Positions 33,366 through 43,373 are shown, counted from the first letter of the stretch. The stretch: DNA of 64,000 nucleotides from an uncultured Treponema sp. (GCA_937894335.1 CALCRU010000050.1:1-64000); one strand, 5' to 3'. Notes: a model not told the origin generated them from the letters alone. Numbers and translations are program-made.

Positions 33366-34583
33366 ATGATAAAACGAACTGGTCATGCCGACCTTCCTCT
33401 GCATACAGGAACAGTTCCCCAGTGGCTTGCCGACCGCATGAGGGACCTGGGTACGGAAATAATAGAAGCGCTCCTCATAGACTACGGAAAAAAGGAAGTT
33501 CTTGCCCGACTGAGCGATCCCCTGTGGTTCCAAAGCTTTGGCGCAGTCTTGGGCATGGACTGGCATTCGTCGGGAATTACCACAAGTGTCATGTATGCCC
33601 TTAAGAGGGGAATAAATGCCCGAGCAAGGGAATTTGGTCTTTGTGTCTGCGGAGGAAGGGGAAAGTATTCAAGGCGAACTCCTGAGGAACTTTTGTATCT
33701 TGCTGATCATACTGGACTAGACGGAGACGCTCTTGTGCGTGCCAGCAAACTTTCTGCAAAAATTGACAATACTGCAGTTCAGGACGGATTCCAGCTTTAC
33801 CAGCACAACTTTATTCTTTCTGACCAAGGTGACTGGGCGGTTGTTCAACAGGGAATGAATACAGCCACAAAGACTGCAAGACGCTACCACTGGTCTTCGG
33901 CTACCGTTCGGTCGTTTGTAGAAGAGCCACATTCAGGGGTTACAGGTGAAAACAAGGGACTTATCCTTAACCTAACAGACGAAAGTGCAAAATCCACCAG
34001 AGATGCCATTTTGGAAGACGCATGTGCCTCTCCAGACGGGGTTGTAAAGAATTTCACCCAGATTATGGAACTAACTAACGGTAGTTTTATTACCCAAAAC
34101 ACTGGCAGGAATGCAGTTTTACCCTCCCATCATGAAGTAAAAAGGGAGGATGTTAATACTAAACGGTTGGGAGCAGTTCTTGCAACAGCCTACGAAAGCC
34201 AGCCCAAGGATTTTGAAAGCCTTTTGCTTACACCAGGTCTTGGTCCCCGTACCCTGCAATCACTAACGCTCGTTAGCGAGGTAATCCACGGAACACCTAG
34301 CCGCTTTACAGATCCCGCACGGTTTAGTTTTGCCCACGGAGGAAAAGACGGCCACCCCTTCCCCGTACCCACAAAAATCTACGACGAAAGCATAAGGGTT
34401 TTGGGTCAGAGCATAGAAAAGGCAAGGTTGGGCTACAAGGACAAATCAGAATGCCTTAGGAGGCTTCATGCAACTGCTTTGGAAATTGAGGCAAACTGTA
34501 TGCCAGAAGCAGATTTTGACGCAACCCTAAGGCACGAGAGGGAGCATTCTAGAGAATGGGGCGGCAGAACATGCATGGACTAG
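33366..34583 (+). CDS. DUF763 family protein
   Basis: The 405-residue product matches DUF763: TGHADLPLHTGTVPQWLADRM at the start, FGAVLGMDWHSSGITTSV, KGLILNLTDESAKSTRDAI, the helix-hairpin-helix-like LLTPGLGPRTLQSLTLVSEVIHG and FSFAHGGKDGHPFPVPTKIYDESI. The family is conserved mainly in archaea and some bacteria; its biochemical role is unknown, and the HhH-like GLGPRTL element hints at DNA binding. ATG 33366 is used rather than the TTG 18 bp upstream because it is preceded by the -10 element. Confidence 0.85.
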   Translation: MIKRTGHADLPLHTGTVPQWLADRMRDLGTEIIEALLIDYGKKEVLARLSDPLWFQSFGAVLGMDWHSSGITTSVMYALKRGINARAREFGLCVCGGRGKYSRRTPEELLYLADHTGLDGDALVRASKLSAKIDNTAVQDGFQLYQHNFILSDQGDWAVVQQGMNTATKTARRYHWSSATVRSFVEEPHSGVTGENKGLILNLTDESAKSTRDAILEDACASPDGVVKNFTQIMELTNGSFITQNTGRNAVLPSHHEVKREDVNTKRLGAVLATAYESQPKDFESLLLTPGLGPRTLQSLTLVSEVIHGTPSRFTDPARFSFAHGGKDGHPFPVPTKIYDESIRVLGQSIEKARLGYKDKSECLRRLHATALEIEANCMPEADFDATLRHEREHSREWGGRTCMD

Positions 34584-34592
34584 GACTTTGTT

Positions 34593-35312
34593 CTATTCTC
34601 CCAAGGGACGATCGGTTTTAAATTCGTGGCGGATAAAAAGCCAAGCAAGAATGTCCACAATCAGCACAAAGAAAATAAAGTAGGAATTAAGACCCGTTTG
34701 CATGGAAATGTCAGAAAGCAGAAAATCATACATTCCGTGCACCAGAACGGGAACTGCAACAGAAAGCACAAGGTTTACACCGCGACCAAATCCGTTTTGC
34801 TTTAGCTCGCAGTCCTTTGCCCGTGACAGATAGAATCCCATAAATACACCAAAGGCCGCATGCCCAGGAATGGAAAAAATTGCTCGCCCTATAGAAACAG
34901 AAGTTCCGTAATTGAGTACATAAAGAATGTTTTCAAGACCAGCAAATCCCAATGCTGAAGAAACCGAGTACACTATGCCGTCGTATCTAAAGTCAAAGTC
35001 ATCAGTGCGCCAAACAAAAATCATTACCACGGACCACTTTATAAGCTCTTCAACAAGACCTACTCCCACCGTATTCTGCACGAATTCAGACCGAACCGAA
35101 ACTATTCCTCCGTAGTAAGAATATATTACGCCCTCAAGAAACCGTTCAACAGGAATGCAGACAAGAGAAAAAATCGCCCCGAACAGGACAACCTTAAGCA
35201 CAAGTCCCAGAGGCTCTCTTTCGTATTTGTCTTTATGGTAGACATACCAGAACACAAGCACTACTGGAAGCAGAGCAGGAACAATGATAAACCAAAACAG
35301 ATACTTAAGCAT
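34593..35312 (-). CDS. PrsW-family intramembrane metalloprotease
   Basis: About seven TM helices over 239 residues. The PrsW metal motifs are present: EELIKW (near 90, the EExxK motif), HAAFGVFMG (near 150) and HGMYDFLL (near 193). In Bacillus PrsW cleaves an anti-sigma factor; the substrate here is unknown and no sigma/anti-sigma pair lies nearby. TATACT ends 7 nt before the ATG, so the gene appears leaderless. Confidence 0.85.
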   Translation of the reverse strand: MLKYLFWFIIVPALLPVVLVFWYVYHKDKYEREPLGLVLKVVLFGAIFSLVCIPVERFLEGVIYSYYGGIVSVRSEFVQNTVGVGLVEELIKWSVVMIFVWRTDDFDFRYDGIVYSVSSALGFAGLENILYVLNYGTSVSIGRAIFSIPGHAAFGVFMGFYLSRAKDCELKQNGFGRGVNLVLSVAVPVLVHGMYDFLLSDISMQTGLNSYFIFFVLIVDILAWLFIRHEFKTDRPLGE

Positions 35313-35319
35313 GAAATGA

Positions 35320-35325
35320 AGTATA
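35320..35325 (-). promoter_or_regulatory. -10 element of the prsW-like gene
   Basis: TATACT on the minus strand, 7 nt from ATG 35312, with no Shine-Dalgarno in between. Confidence 0.4.
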
Positions 35326-35356
35326 CAGAATTTTTTTCAAATATAACAGATTTTTT

Positions 35357-35385
35357 TTGCTTTAAAATTAAAAATCACATACAAT
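35357..35385 (+). promoter_or_regulatory. Promoter of the tannase-like gene
   Basis: TTGCTT (35357-35362), 17-bp spacer, TACAAT (35380-35385). The short leader holds an AAGAGG Shine-Dalgarno. Confidence 0.55.
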
Positions 35386-35403
35386 CGCGACAAGAGGTTA
35401 CGA

Positions 35404-37146
35404 ATGAAGAGACAACTTTTACTTTTAACGGCAATCGCACTTTGTTCTTCCGCATTTGTTGGATGCAAAAAGGCTTCGGCAGAGCAAGCTGTTCCGTCAG
35501 CGCTTCCCTACATCAGCATGGATTCATGGCTTTACAATTCTGATGATGATGTCTACTATCAGACGGGTCTTTCTTATGCGACCACACCGGCGGATGCAGA
35601 TTATGAAACGCTTGGCATTTATGTTCCTGGCGCATATTTTGACGCAAAGGAAAACGGTGACGGTACATATTCATGCACGCTTAACAAAAATGCTTCTGTT
35701 GCAGGATACGACATTACCACTGCACCCTATGTACTTCTTGTTGAAACTCCGGGATACTCTGCCTGCCAGCCTCCCACAGGCTATGTCTCTAGCGTAAAGT
35801 CTTTTACTGATGCAGGATTCATTTACATTTATCCAGGATGCAGGGGAAGAGACCATGGCGCACCTAGTGGCGTTACGGACTTAAAGGCAGCTATAAGATA
35901 TGTAAGGTATAACAAGGCCCTGTTACCTGGCGACACAGAAAGGCTCTTTTCTTTTGGAATGTCTGGAGGAGGCGCTCAGAGTGCTTTGCTAGGCTCAACG
36001 GGAGACGCAACTGAATACGCTCCCTACCTTGCGGCAATAGGTGCTGTTGAAGGAGTAAGCGATGCTGTTATGGGAAGCATGTGCTGGTGTCCCATTACAA
36101 ACCTTGACTATGCAGACGAAGCTTACGAATGGAACATGGGCATGACCCGAACTGGTCTTGATGAAGAAACACAAAAACTTTCTAACCGCCTTGCAGAATC
36201 CTATGCGGAATACATAAACTCCCTTGGACTTACTGCAGAAGACGGATCCCTACTTACCCTTTTACCCACCTCTGACGGAATATATCAGGGCGGAACTTAT
36301 TATGAATATGTAAAGGTAGCCATTGAAAACTCACTAAACAATTTTCTTTCTGACACAAGCTTCCCCTACAGTGCTTCTTCGGAGGGCAGAATGACTGGAG
36401 GAAGAGGCACCCCAGGAACAAGACCCTCTGGCGACTTTCCCAAAGGCGAAAACTTTCCCGGCGGAACAAAACCTGACATGGCGGACTACACGCAAAGAGA
36501 CAACATTCAGCGTACGGCTTCTACTTCCTTAGGACTTTCCCTTACGGGAACATATCAGACTGCACAGGACTATGTAGACGCTCTTAATACAAACGGCAAT
36601 TGGGTGACATACGATGAGAATACCAACACAGTGACAATCAGCTCCATTGGCGACTTTGCAAAGGCCCTTAAGAACGCTTCAAAGTCTGTGGGGGCATTTG
36701 ACGACCTTAACGCCACGCAAGGAGAAAACACCTTGTTCGGCTACGGAAGCGGTGCACATTTTGACTCTACCATGGCGGCCATTCTTACAGAAATGGATTC
36801 TCCTTACGCTGCGGCATACAATGCAGACATTAAAAAAACAGATTCTCTAGGCACAAGCGTTCAGGACAGAATCAACATGTATACGCCGCTTTTCTATCTT
36901 AACAGCACATATGCAGGATACAAAACGGCAACTGTTGCTTCCTTCTGGAGAATCCGTTCAGGAATTTCGCAGGGTGACACGGCCCTATGCACCGAACTGA
37001 ATCTTGCCTTGGCATTAAAAAACTACGGAATTACGGATGTGGATTTTGAAACCGTATGGGGACAGCAGCATGTAAAGGCAGAACGAACGGGAGACTCTAC
37101 GGAAAACTTTATTACATGGGTAAACGAATGCCTTTCCAAAAAATAA
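35404..37146 (+). CDS. Subtype B tannase-like lipoprotein esterase
   Basis: Tannases cleave galloyl esters of plant tannins. Cys21 in the lipobox FVGC anchors the 580-residue protein in a membrane. The alpha/beta hydrolase domain shows the Ser elbow FGMSGGGAQSALLG (near 183), the fold region GFIYIYPGCRGRDHGAPSG, and a C-terminal TDVDFETVWGQQHVKAERTG with the catalytic Asp and His of subtype B tannase. A disordered Pro/Gly-rich insertion lies at about 325-360. The substrate is inferred from family alone. It suits a gut or rumen organism exposed to plant polyphenols. Confidence 0.82.
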   Translation: MKRQLLLLTAIALCSSAFVGCKKASAEQAVPSALPYISMDSWLYNSDDDVYYQTGLSYATTPADADYETLGIYVPGAYFDAKENGDGTYSCTLNKNASVAGYDITTAPYVLLVETPGYSACQPPTGYVSSVKSFTDAGFIYIYPGCRGRDHGAPSGVTDLKAAIRYVRYNKALLPGDTERLFSFGMSGGGAQSALLGSTGDATEYAPYLAAIGAVEGVSDAVMGSMCWCPITNLDYADEAYEWNMGMTRTGLDEETQKLSNRLAESYAEYINSLGLTAEDGSLLTLLPTSDGIYQGGTYYEYVKVAIENSLNNFLSDTSFPYSASSEGRMTGGRGTPGTRPSGDFPKGENFPGGTKPDMADYTQRDNIQRTASTSLGLSLTGTYQTAQDYVDALNTNGNWVTYDENTNTVTISSIGDFAKALKNASKSVGAFDDLNATQGENTLFGYGSGAHFDSTMAAILTEMDSPYAAAYNADIKKTDSLGTSVQDRINMYTPLFYLNSTYAGYKTATVASFWRIRSGISQGDTALCTELNLALALKNYGITDVDFETVWGQQHVKAERTGDSTENFITWVNECLSKK

Positions 37147-37164
37147 GGCAGTAAAAACATATCT

Positions 37165-37204
37165 TCCCCGGGCGGCTTCCTCCTTACCAACCGGGGATTT
37201 TTTT
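37165..37204 (+). terminator. Intrinsic terminator of the tannase-like gene
   Basis: TCCCCGG (37165-37171) and CCGGGGA (37191-37197) form a 7-bp GC stem around a 19-nt loop, followed by a run of seven T. Confidence 0.7.
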
Positions 37205-38573
37205 ATATTTTTATGTTCATCCATTTACCAGTTTTAAAGCGGATGGAACTGAGGATAAATCTTGCGGCCTGATCAGCTAGAACTCCCATCCATATTCCTA
37301 TTATGCCCCAACCAAGAACATACCCGCAGATATAGGAGCCCAAAGTCCTGATGACGGTTACGCTTACGGCAGAAGCAATGGCAGTGTACAGGGTGTCTCC
37401 TGCGCCGCGAAGGCATCCCATGTAGATAACCTGTGCAATCTGGAAGAAGAGGACGGCTATTATTACATAGGAAATGTTTACGCCTATTTTTATGATTTCT
37501 TCCTCCTCAAAGAAGAGGGCAAACAGGGAGCGACCAAAGGCTAAGTAAACAACAGCAAGGGCAACTGTAATTATACCGCCCAAGATGCGGCATGTTGTTC
37601 CGTATCGCTTTGCAAGTTCCGCATTACCCTGACCTAGGCTTCGTCCAATAAGTGCCACCGCTGTAACCTGCAGTCCGTCTCCAAAGGAAAAGCTAAGTCC
37701 CAGAAGATTCATTCCCACCTGATGGGCTGCCATTGCAGCTGTTCCCTGATCCGCAGCCATAAGGGCAGTAAGCAGAAAGCCTACGCGCATTAGAACCTGT
37801 TCAAAGAAAACGCTGTAGCCAACCTGCACCAAAGATTTAAAAGCCTGACCTGTAGCACGGATTTTTTCTTTGGCAATATAAATTAGACTTACGAAACAGT
37901 CTTTCCTACAGACGGAAACAAGACTCATTACACAAGCAACAACAGTGCCTAAAACCGTAGCAAGAGCCGCACCAAGAATGCCCAGCTTTGGAAAACCGAA
38001 TTTTCCTCCGATGAGAAGGTAGTTGAACAGGATGTTAACCAGATTGGAAACCACATTTGTCCGCATGGTAATCTGAGTGTTGCCCGCACCACGCTGAGCC
38101 GCATTTATTCCCATCTGCAGACAGTTAAAAATCATTCCGCCCATGACAACCTTAAAGTAAAGGGTGGCCATGTCGTGAGTTTCGGGAGTGGAGCCGCACC
38201 AGTTCATTATTACAGGCGCACCCAAAACAAGAAGCACGCTTAGAAAAACTGCCGCACCCAAAACAAACCAGATTCCGGTAAGCATTATTTCGTTTGCGCT
38301 CTTTCTGTTCTGCTCACCAAACCGTCGAGCAACGAGAGCAGAAAGTGCAAGGTTAAGGGCAAAGAAAAGAGCAAGCCCCAAAAACTTAGGCTGCATGGTA
38401 AGACCTACTGCCGCCACAGCATTTGCTCCCAGAGAGCTAACCATGTAGGAGTCCACCAGTCCAGCAAAGGCAACAAAAAAAGATTCCAGTATTGCGGGCC
38501 AAGCCATGGCAACCGTTGTTCGGAGGATTCCTTTTTCTGCCGCTGTCAGTTCGTGTTTTTGCAAATACATCAT
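37203..38573 (-). CDS. MATE family multidrug/toxin efflux transporter
   Basis: Twelve TM helices over about 456 residues, in two homologous halves: AWPAILESFFVAFAGLVDSYMVSSLG and MTMQPKFLGLALFFALNLALSALVAR in the N half, and VGYSVFFEQVLMRVGFLLTALMA and GRSLGQGNAELAKRYG in the C half. Such pumps export cationic drugs with Na+ or H+. The start is uncertain: ATG 38573 lies 13 nt after a TATAAT, whereas ATG 38588 overlaps that hexamer. The tannase terminator T-run reaches its 3' end. Confidence 0.88.
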   Translation of the reverse strand: MMYLQKHELTAAEKGILRTTVAMAWPAILESFFVAFAGLVDSYMVSSLGANAVAAVGLTMQPKFLGLALFFALNLALSALVARRFGEQNRKSANEIMLTGIWFVLGAAVFLSVLLVLGAPVIMNWCGSTPETHDMATLYFKVVMGGMIFNCLQMGINAAQRGAGNTQITMRTNVVSNLVNILFNYLLIGGKFGFPKLGILGAALATVLGTVVACVMSLVSVCRKDCFVSLIYIAKEKIRATGQAFKSLVQVGYSVFFEQVLMRVGFLLTALMAADQGTAAMAAHQVGMNLLGLSFSFGDGLQVTAVALIGRSLGQGNAELAKRYGTTCRILGGIITVALAVVYLAFGRSLFALFFEEEEIIKIGVNISYVIIAVLFFQIAQVIYMGCLRGAGDTLYTAIASAVSVTVIRTLGSYICGYVLGWGIIGIWMGVLADQAARFILSSIRFKTGKWMNIKI

Positions 38574-38701
38574 ATAAATCAGGCTCATTATACATCTTTG
38601 TAAAAAAAAACACCACACGGAACGATTAAAGCTAGCTTAATGTTTTCACGCTTTAAAAAATTTTATAAACTGGAACAAACGCAATACCTAAGGAGTATGC
38701 C

Positions 38702-40519
38702 ATGCCACCAGGAAGAATGGGTCCGGGATTTTTAACGGAAGAAGAAAAAGCAAATCAGCCTAAAGTAACAGGCGCCCTGCTAAAGCGCGTGTTTTCGTAT
38801 CTTGTGCCCTACTGGAAACAGTTTCTACTTGTCTTGGTCTGCTTGCTTGTTTCCTCGGTGTTTACTCTGCTTCCTTCAATCCTTACGGGAAAAATCATTG
38901 ACGATGGTTTGATTGGTCGCAACATGAAGGCGTTAGTTACACTGATTGGACTTTCACTTGCCGTTACCCTGGGCGCAAATTTAATCGGTGTGGCAGAAAG
39001 TTACCTTAACACATGGATTGCACAGCACATCACATTTGACATGCGCAACAAAATGTACCGCCACCTACAGCACATGTCCCAGCGATTTTTTACCAGCAGC
39101 AATCAGGGTGACATCATAACTCGTATGACCAGCGACATTTCTGGAGTTCAGCAGATAATTACTGGAACGCTTACCAGCATCATTTCTAATTCCATTACAC
39201 TTATAGTCGCTCTGGTGGCAATGTTTCAAAAAAACTGGATGCTTGCAACCGTAGGCATTTTAATCATTCCTCTGTTCATGATTCCTACACGCAACGCAGG
39301 CAAGACACGATGGAGCCTTACCCGAGAAGCACAGGCCTGCAACGATGAAATAAACGGCATACTGAACGAAACACTTTCGGTAAGCGGTCAGCTTTTGGTA
39401 AAACTCTTTTGCAAGGAAGATGTGGAATACGAGCGCTACAAGGAAGTAAACGGACGCATGATAAAGTTAAACATCAAGGAAGGCATGGCGGGCAGATGGT
39501 TTAGGGTTGCACTTTCCACTTTTGCAAGCATAGGTCCAATGCTCCTATATTTTGTAGGCGGACTTTTAATAATGCGTTACGATTCAACATTGAGTGTTGG
39601 AGACATTACCGTGTTTGTCGCCCTCTTGGGAAAAATGTACGGTCCGGTAAATCAGCTTTTAAACATTCAAGTTGACTGGATACGCTCCATGGCACTGTTT
39701 ACAAGAATCTTTGACTACTTTGACATGCCAGTGGAAATAGAAAATGCAGAAGACGCAATCATTCCAGAAAAAGAAGCCAACGGAGAAGTTCAGTTTTCTC
39801 ATGTGGAATTTTCATACAATCCCGAACGCAAGATTTTAACCGACATAAACTTTACGCTAAAAAGCGGAGACTGCGTTGCAATCGTGGGACCTTCTGGCAG
39901 CGGAAAAAGCACCCTTATCAACCTTATTCCCCGACTGTACGATGTGGAAAAGGGAACGGTTTTCTTTGACGGCGTAGATGTGCGCAAACTGGACCTGTCC
40001 TACCTAAGGCAGAATGTGGGAATCGTAAGCCAGGAGACCTACCTCTTTAACGGAACAATCAGAGACAATCTGCTGTATGCAAAACCCCAGGCAAGCGAAG
40101 AGGAACTGATAGAAGCCTGCAAGAAGGCAAACATATGGGACTTTATAAGCAGCCAGGACGACGGTCTGGATACCATGGTGGGCAACCGAGGATTAAAACT
40201 TTCCGGCGGAGAAAAACAACGCATTTCCATTGCACGAGTTCTTTTAAAAGATCCAGCACTGCTCATCTTTGACGAAGCAACCAGCGCCCTTGACTCCATA
40301 TCGGAAGCAAAAATTCAGGAAGCCATAGAACCCCTCATTGAGGAACGCACCAGCATCCTAATAGCCCACAGGCTTTCCACAATTCTTGCAGCAGATGAAA
40401 TCTTAGTTATAAAAGACGGCGTCATTGCAGAACGGGGCCAGCATTCCCAACTTGTCTCGGCAGGAGGCGTCTACACGGAGCTGTACGAAACTCAGTTTAA
40501 GAAGGCACTGGGAAAGTAG
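38702..40519 (+). CDS. ABC exporter half-transporter (fused permease-ATPase)
   Basis: Six TM helices (residues about 30-320) are followed by a nucleotide-binding domain with Walker A GPSGSGKST (near 399), Q-loop SQETYLFNG, signature LSGGEKQRI (near 500), Walker B LLIFDEATSALD (near 520) and H-loop AHRLST. The N-terminus starts PPGRMGPG, typical of one subfamily of multidrug-type exporters. It should form a homodimer or pair with a partner not present here. The AAGGAG Shine-Dalgarno is 6 nt from the ATG. The substrate is unknown. Confidence 0.9.
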   Translation: MPPGRMGPGFLTEEEKANQPKVTGALLKRVFSYLVPYWKQFLLVLVCLLVSSVFTLLPSILTGKIIDDGLIGRNMKALVTLIGLSLAVTLGANLIGVAESYLNTWIAQHITFDMRNKMYRHLQHMSQRFFTSSNQGDIITRMTSDISGVQQIITGTLTSIISNSITLIVALVAMFQKNWMLATVGILIIPLFMIPTRNAGKTRWSLTREAQACNDEINGILNETLSVSGQLLVKLFCKEDVEYERYKEVNGRMIKLNIKEGMAGRWFRVALSTFASIGPMLLYFVGGLLIMRYDSTLSVGDITVFVALLGKMYGPVNQLLNIQVDWIRSMALFTRIFDYFDMPVEIENAEDAIIPEKEANGEVQFSHVEFSYNPERKILTDINFTLKSGDCVAIVGPSGSGKSTLINLIPRLYDVEKGTVFFDGVDVRKLDLSYLRQNVGIVSQETYLFNGTIRDNLLYAKPQASEEELIEACKKANIWDFISSQDDGLDTMVGNRGLKLSGGEKQRISIARVLLKDPALLIFDEATSALDSISEAKIQEAIEPLIEERTSILIAHRLSTILAADEILVIKDGVIAERGQHSQLVSAGGVYTELYETQFKKALGK

Positions 40520-40528
40520 AGTGATTTG

Positions 40529-40764
40529 TTAAATTTTATCTGAGGGCATATTGTCCAGAAGATTAAGCACTATATGTTCCGCATTTTCAGAAATAGCCTC
40601 GGCGGCAAGGCGGGCAAATTTTACTTTATCAAGCACAGTAGCATCTGTTGCATCATCTGTCATAAAAAGTTGATACGGTTGAATATTCAAAACCTCTGCT
40701 ATTTTTTCTATCATGGGTATAGGCGGCAGGCTTTTTCCGCTCTCTATCATATTGATGTAATTAA
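40529..40764 (-). pseudogene. XRE-family regulator truncated at its N-terminus
   Basis: The remaining codons give the second part of an XRE helix-turn-helix (LNYINMIESGKSLPPIPMIEKIAEVLNIQPYQLF) and a short acidic tail. The first helices and start are missing; upstream of LNYIN the sequence (LPQIGLSCF) no longer fits the family and there is no Shine-Dalgarno. It meets the truncated gene on the other strand at about 40765. Confidence 0.7.
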
Positions 40765-41376
40765 GGAAGCAAGACAACCCTATCTGCGGAAGAAGAGTTG
40801 AATTATGCAAAAGTACTTGCTACAAGTATCTACGATGCGTATCACAACGACGAATTTGAGTGGCAGGATAAATTTTCAGAAATAAAGGCATCTCTGAAAG
40901 AAAAAACTTCTTCCGCCGATTTAGAGGGGTCCTACACCATGGTCACAAATGTGAAACTAGAAGATTATGACTTTGAAAAACAAGGATTCCCCATCATCAT
41001 AGGAGAAGGCACTTTCTTTCCCCTTGACCGTTTCCTTAGGTATTACTATGCAAGCTCTAATTCGATTTTACAAAAACGAATAGCTTTAAAACTCGATGGA
41101 TTTGAAAAATATGGATTCCTTGCCATGGCTAAAGATGATGCAAAGGTATTCCTGCAGGGAAGAAAAGATCGTTACGGCAATGTTGACAGGTCGGTTACAT
41201 TACAAATTACATTTACCATTGCCACATTTGATTCAAAAGAATACAAAGCATTTGCACCCCTTGCGCTTTCAAACAACTACCTTCCAGTCGTAGGCGTTAT
41301 TGAAAAGATTGAAGTTTATGATACATCCGATTCAAAGAAAATAAAGGATTTGGGTGAACTTATAAAGTCAGAATAG
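40765..41376 (+). pseudogene. Truncated gene for an exported-type protein of unknown function
   Basis: The frame is open from just after a stop at 40762-40764, with family-like sequence already present upstream of the only candidate start (TTG 40798): TTLSAEEELNYAKVLATSIY. The rest (LEGSYTMVTNVKLEDYDF, GEGTFFPLDRFLRYYY, VTLQITFTIATFDSKEYKAF) looks like a soluble beta-rich domain. A signal peptide or lipobox would be expected and is missing. It may still be made from TTG 40798 (GGAAGAAG upstream), so it could be functional but shortened. Confidence 0.55.
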
Positions 41377-41388
41377 AAGGAGGATTTT

Positions 41389-41574
41389 ATGCTAGCACTA
41401 GGTATCATTTTATTAATCATAGGAATTTTGGGGAAATTATTTTCCTCGGTAAGTCATATTTCTGACTCAACAGCAAAAGCCATGGGATGGATAGCGTTAA
41501 ATAAAATTGTTTCCATTTTGAGTTGGGTCTTTATGGCTTTGGGTGTAGTTTTTATTATTACCAGTATACTATAA
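41389..41574 (+). CDS. Small two-helix membrane protein (61 residues)
   Basis: Two hydrophobic helices (LGIILLIIGILGKLF and ILSWVFMALGVVFIITSIL) flank a short Ser-rich loop. A strong AGGAGGATTTT precedes the ATG. Function unknown; it may be the partner of the gene just upstream. It ends 6 bp inside the convergent ABC gene. Confidence 0.55.
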   Translation: MLALGIILLIIGILGKLFSSVSHISDSTAKAMGWIALNKIVSILSWVFMALGVVFIITSIL

Positions 41575-42372
41575 CACATATACCTGGGGGCAGTGGTAAA
41601 TGGGGTGCTCGAAGGTGCCGAATCTGTACCCGTAGGCGCGTTCTAGGGCATCTGTATCCATTTGCTCAGAAACTGTACCCGAAAAACACGGTTTTTGCCT
41701 AGGGAGCAGAACTATTCGGTCTGCAAACCGGGCGGCTGTGTTTATGTCGTGAATGGAGACAAATATAGCTTTACCTTCTTCGTGGGCCAACTGTACCAAA
41801 AGTTGCATAAGCTCTTCCTGAAATCCAAAATCTAGATTTGCAAGAGGTTCGTCCAGAAGGAGGACATCTGGCTCCTGTGCAAGACAGCGAGCTATGCGGA
41901 CTTTCTGCCACTCTCCGCCAGAAAGCGTGTTTACATTCCTTTGAGCAAGATGTTCAATCTGTACCCTTTTTATAACAGAATCTGTCACCATAAAATCAGT
42001 TTGAGAATAGGAAGCATCGTATTTAGTGTGGGAAAAGCGCCCCATTAAAACTGTATCCCTTACGGAATAGTTCCATGCTGAAACTTCGTTCTGCAAAAGG
42101 TAGGCTCTCTTTTTTGCAAGGACTTTTTTGGGTACAGAAAGCACATCTGTCCCCTCCATCTGTACCTGTCCCTTTACCTTTAGGCCAGAAACGGTAACTC
42201 CTGCCAGAACCGTAAGCATGGTTGACTTTCCAGAACCGTTTGCACCGCATAAACAAGCCACTTCTCCGGCATTTATGGATACAGATACATCATTCAGTAC
42301 AGGGGTTTCGTTCCAGGCAGCACTTACATTTTTTGCTGTTAAAAGGCATTTTATGGGTACAGATTCAGCCAT
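41569..42372 (-). CDS. ABC transporter ATP-binding protein, iron-siderophore/B12 type
   Basis: Walker A CGANGSGKST (near 41), signature LSGGEWQKVRIARCL (near 150), Walker B VLLLDEPLANLD (near 170) and H-loop SIHDINTAARFAD. It is the ATPase of the BtuFCD/FhuBCD-type importer encoded with the permease (overlapping by 8 bp) and the binding protein. The ligand (corrinoid or siderophore) cannot be told. Confidence 0.88.
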   Translation of the reverse strand: MAESVPIKCLLTAKNVSAAWNETPVLNDVSVSINAGEVACLCGANGSGKSTMLTVLAGVTVSGLKVKGQVQMEGTDVLSVPKKVLAKKRAYLLQNEVSAWNYSVRDTVLMGRFSHTKYDASYSQTDFMVTDSVIKRVQIEHLAQRNVNTLSGGEWQKVRIARCLAQEPDVLLLDEPLANLDFGFQEELMQLLVQLAHEEGKAIFVSIHDINTAARFADRIVLLPRQKPCFSGTVSEQMDTDALERAYGYRFGTFEHPIYHCPQVYVL

Positions 42373-43366
42373 TGCGCAACCCCCGTTTGGAAAAAATAAG
42401 CGAAATAAAGAATGGGGCGCCCAAAAGCGTAAGAATTGTACCCACTGGTATTTCTGAGGGAGCTATAACAAGCCGGGCAAGGGTGTCGCTTAAAAGCATA
42501 AGAATTCCCCCAGCAAGCATGGAAAAAGGAATGAGCTGACGGGCCTTGGAGCCAAACAACCTTCTTATGACATGGGGCGCTATAAGCCCAACAAAGCCAA
42601 TTGTTCCACCGGCACACACAGCAGAAGAACAAGCAAATGCGCCTGCAACCATTACAAAAAGCCTGAGCCTGCGCACTTCCACGCCTAGGGAAAGAGCTGT
42701 TTCTTCTCCTCCTGTAAGCAGGTCCAACTGCCTTCCGCACAACAAAAGCATAACTACAGACAAAAGGGAAGGTATGGCTATAAAAAACACTTCCGTCCAT
42801 CCACGGCCACTAAAACTTCCCAACATCCAGATGTACATAACATGAAGCTGTTCTCTTCTGGCAGAAAGAATTATTGCTATGAGGGCAGAATAAAGGGAAC
42901 CAAGGGCCGAACCGCACAGCAAGAGAGCAGTAGTTGCAGAAGGTCCTGTACGACGCCCCGAAAGAAGGGTAACTAAAAATCCAGCAGCCAGAGCGCCAAA
43001 AAATGCACCTGTATTTACCGGACTTAAAACATGGGCTAAAACCACAGAGCCGCCAATCCATCCGCCTAGAACAGCACCAAGGGAAGCACCGCCAGTTATG
43101 CCTAGAATGCCTGGTTCCGCAAGGGGATTACGAAAGAACATCTGAAAAGCCGCACCACTTCCTGCAAGCAAAAGTCCTGCCGTAAGCGCAAGAATGGTAC
43201 GGGGAAGCCTTATCTGAAAAAGGATTGTCTTTGAAAAATTTGTTTCTTTAGAAAAAAGTTCCGCCACACTCAGGCGCTGGGCTCCAAAAATCAGAGATAC
43301 AGCTATGGAGCAGACAAGCAGCAGAACGAGTGCAACGGAAACTCCTGCAAAGCCGTTTTTTTTCAT
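42365..43366 (-). CDS. BtuC/FecCD-family permease
   Basis: About ten TM helices over 333 residues. FecCD motifs are present: RLPRTILALTAGLLLAGSGAAFQMFFRNPLAEPGILGITGGASLGAVLGG (residues about 54-103), LGVEVRRLRLF, and GTIGFVGLIAPHVIRRLFG with the coupling helix. It forms a homodimer channel with the ATPase encoded next. Spacing to the binding-protein gene is 7 bp. Confidence 0.9.
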   Translation of the reverse strand: MKKNGFAGVSVALVLLLVCSIAVSLIFGAQRLSVAELFSKETNFSKTILFQIRLPRTILALTAGLLLAGSGAAFQMFFRNPLAEPGILGITGGASLGAVLGGWIGGSVVLAHVLSPVNTGAFFGALAAGFLVTLLSGRRTGPSATTALLLCGSALGSLYSALIAIILSARREQLHVMYIWMLGSFSGRGWTEVFFIAIPSLLSVVMLLLCGRQLDLLTGGEETALSLGVEVRRLRLFVMVAGAFACSSAVCAGGTIGFVGLIAPHVIRRLFGSKARQLIPFSMLAGGILMLLSDTLARLVIAPSEIPVGTILTLLGAPFFISLIFSKRGLRNG

Positions 43367-43373
43367 TTAGTGA

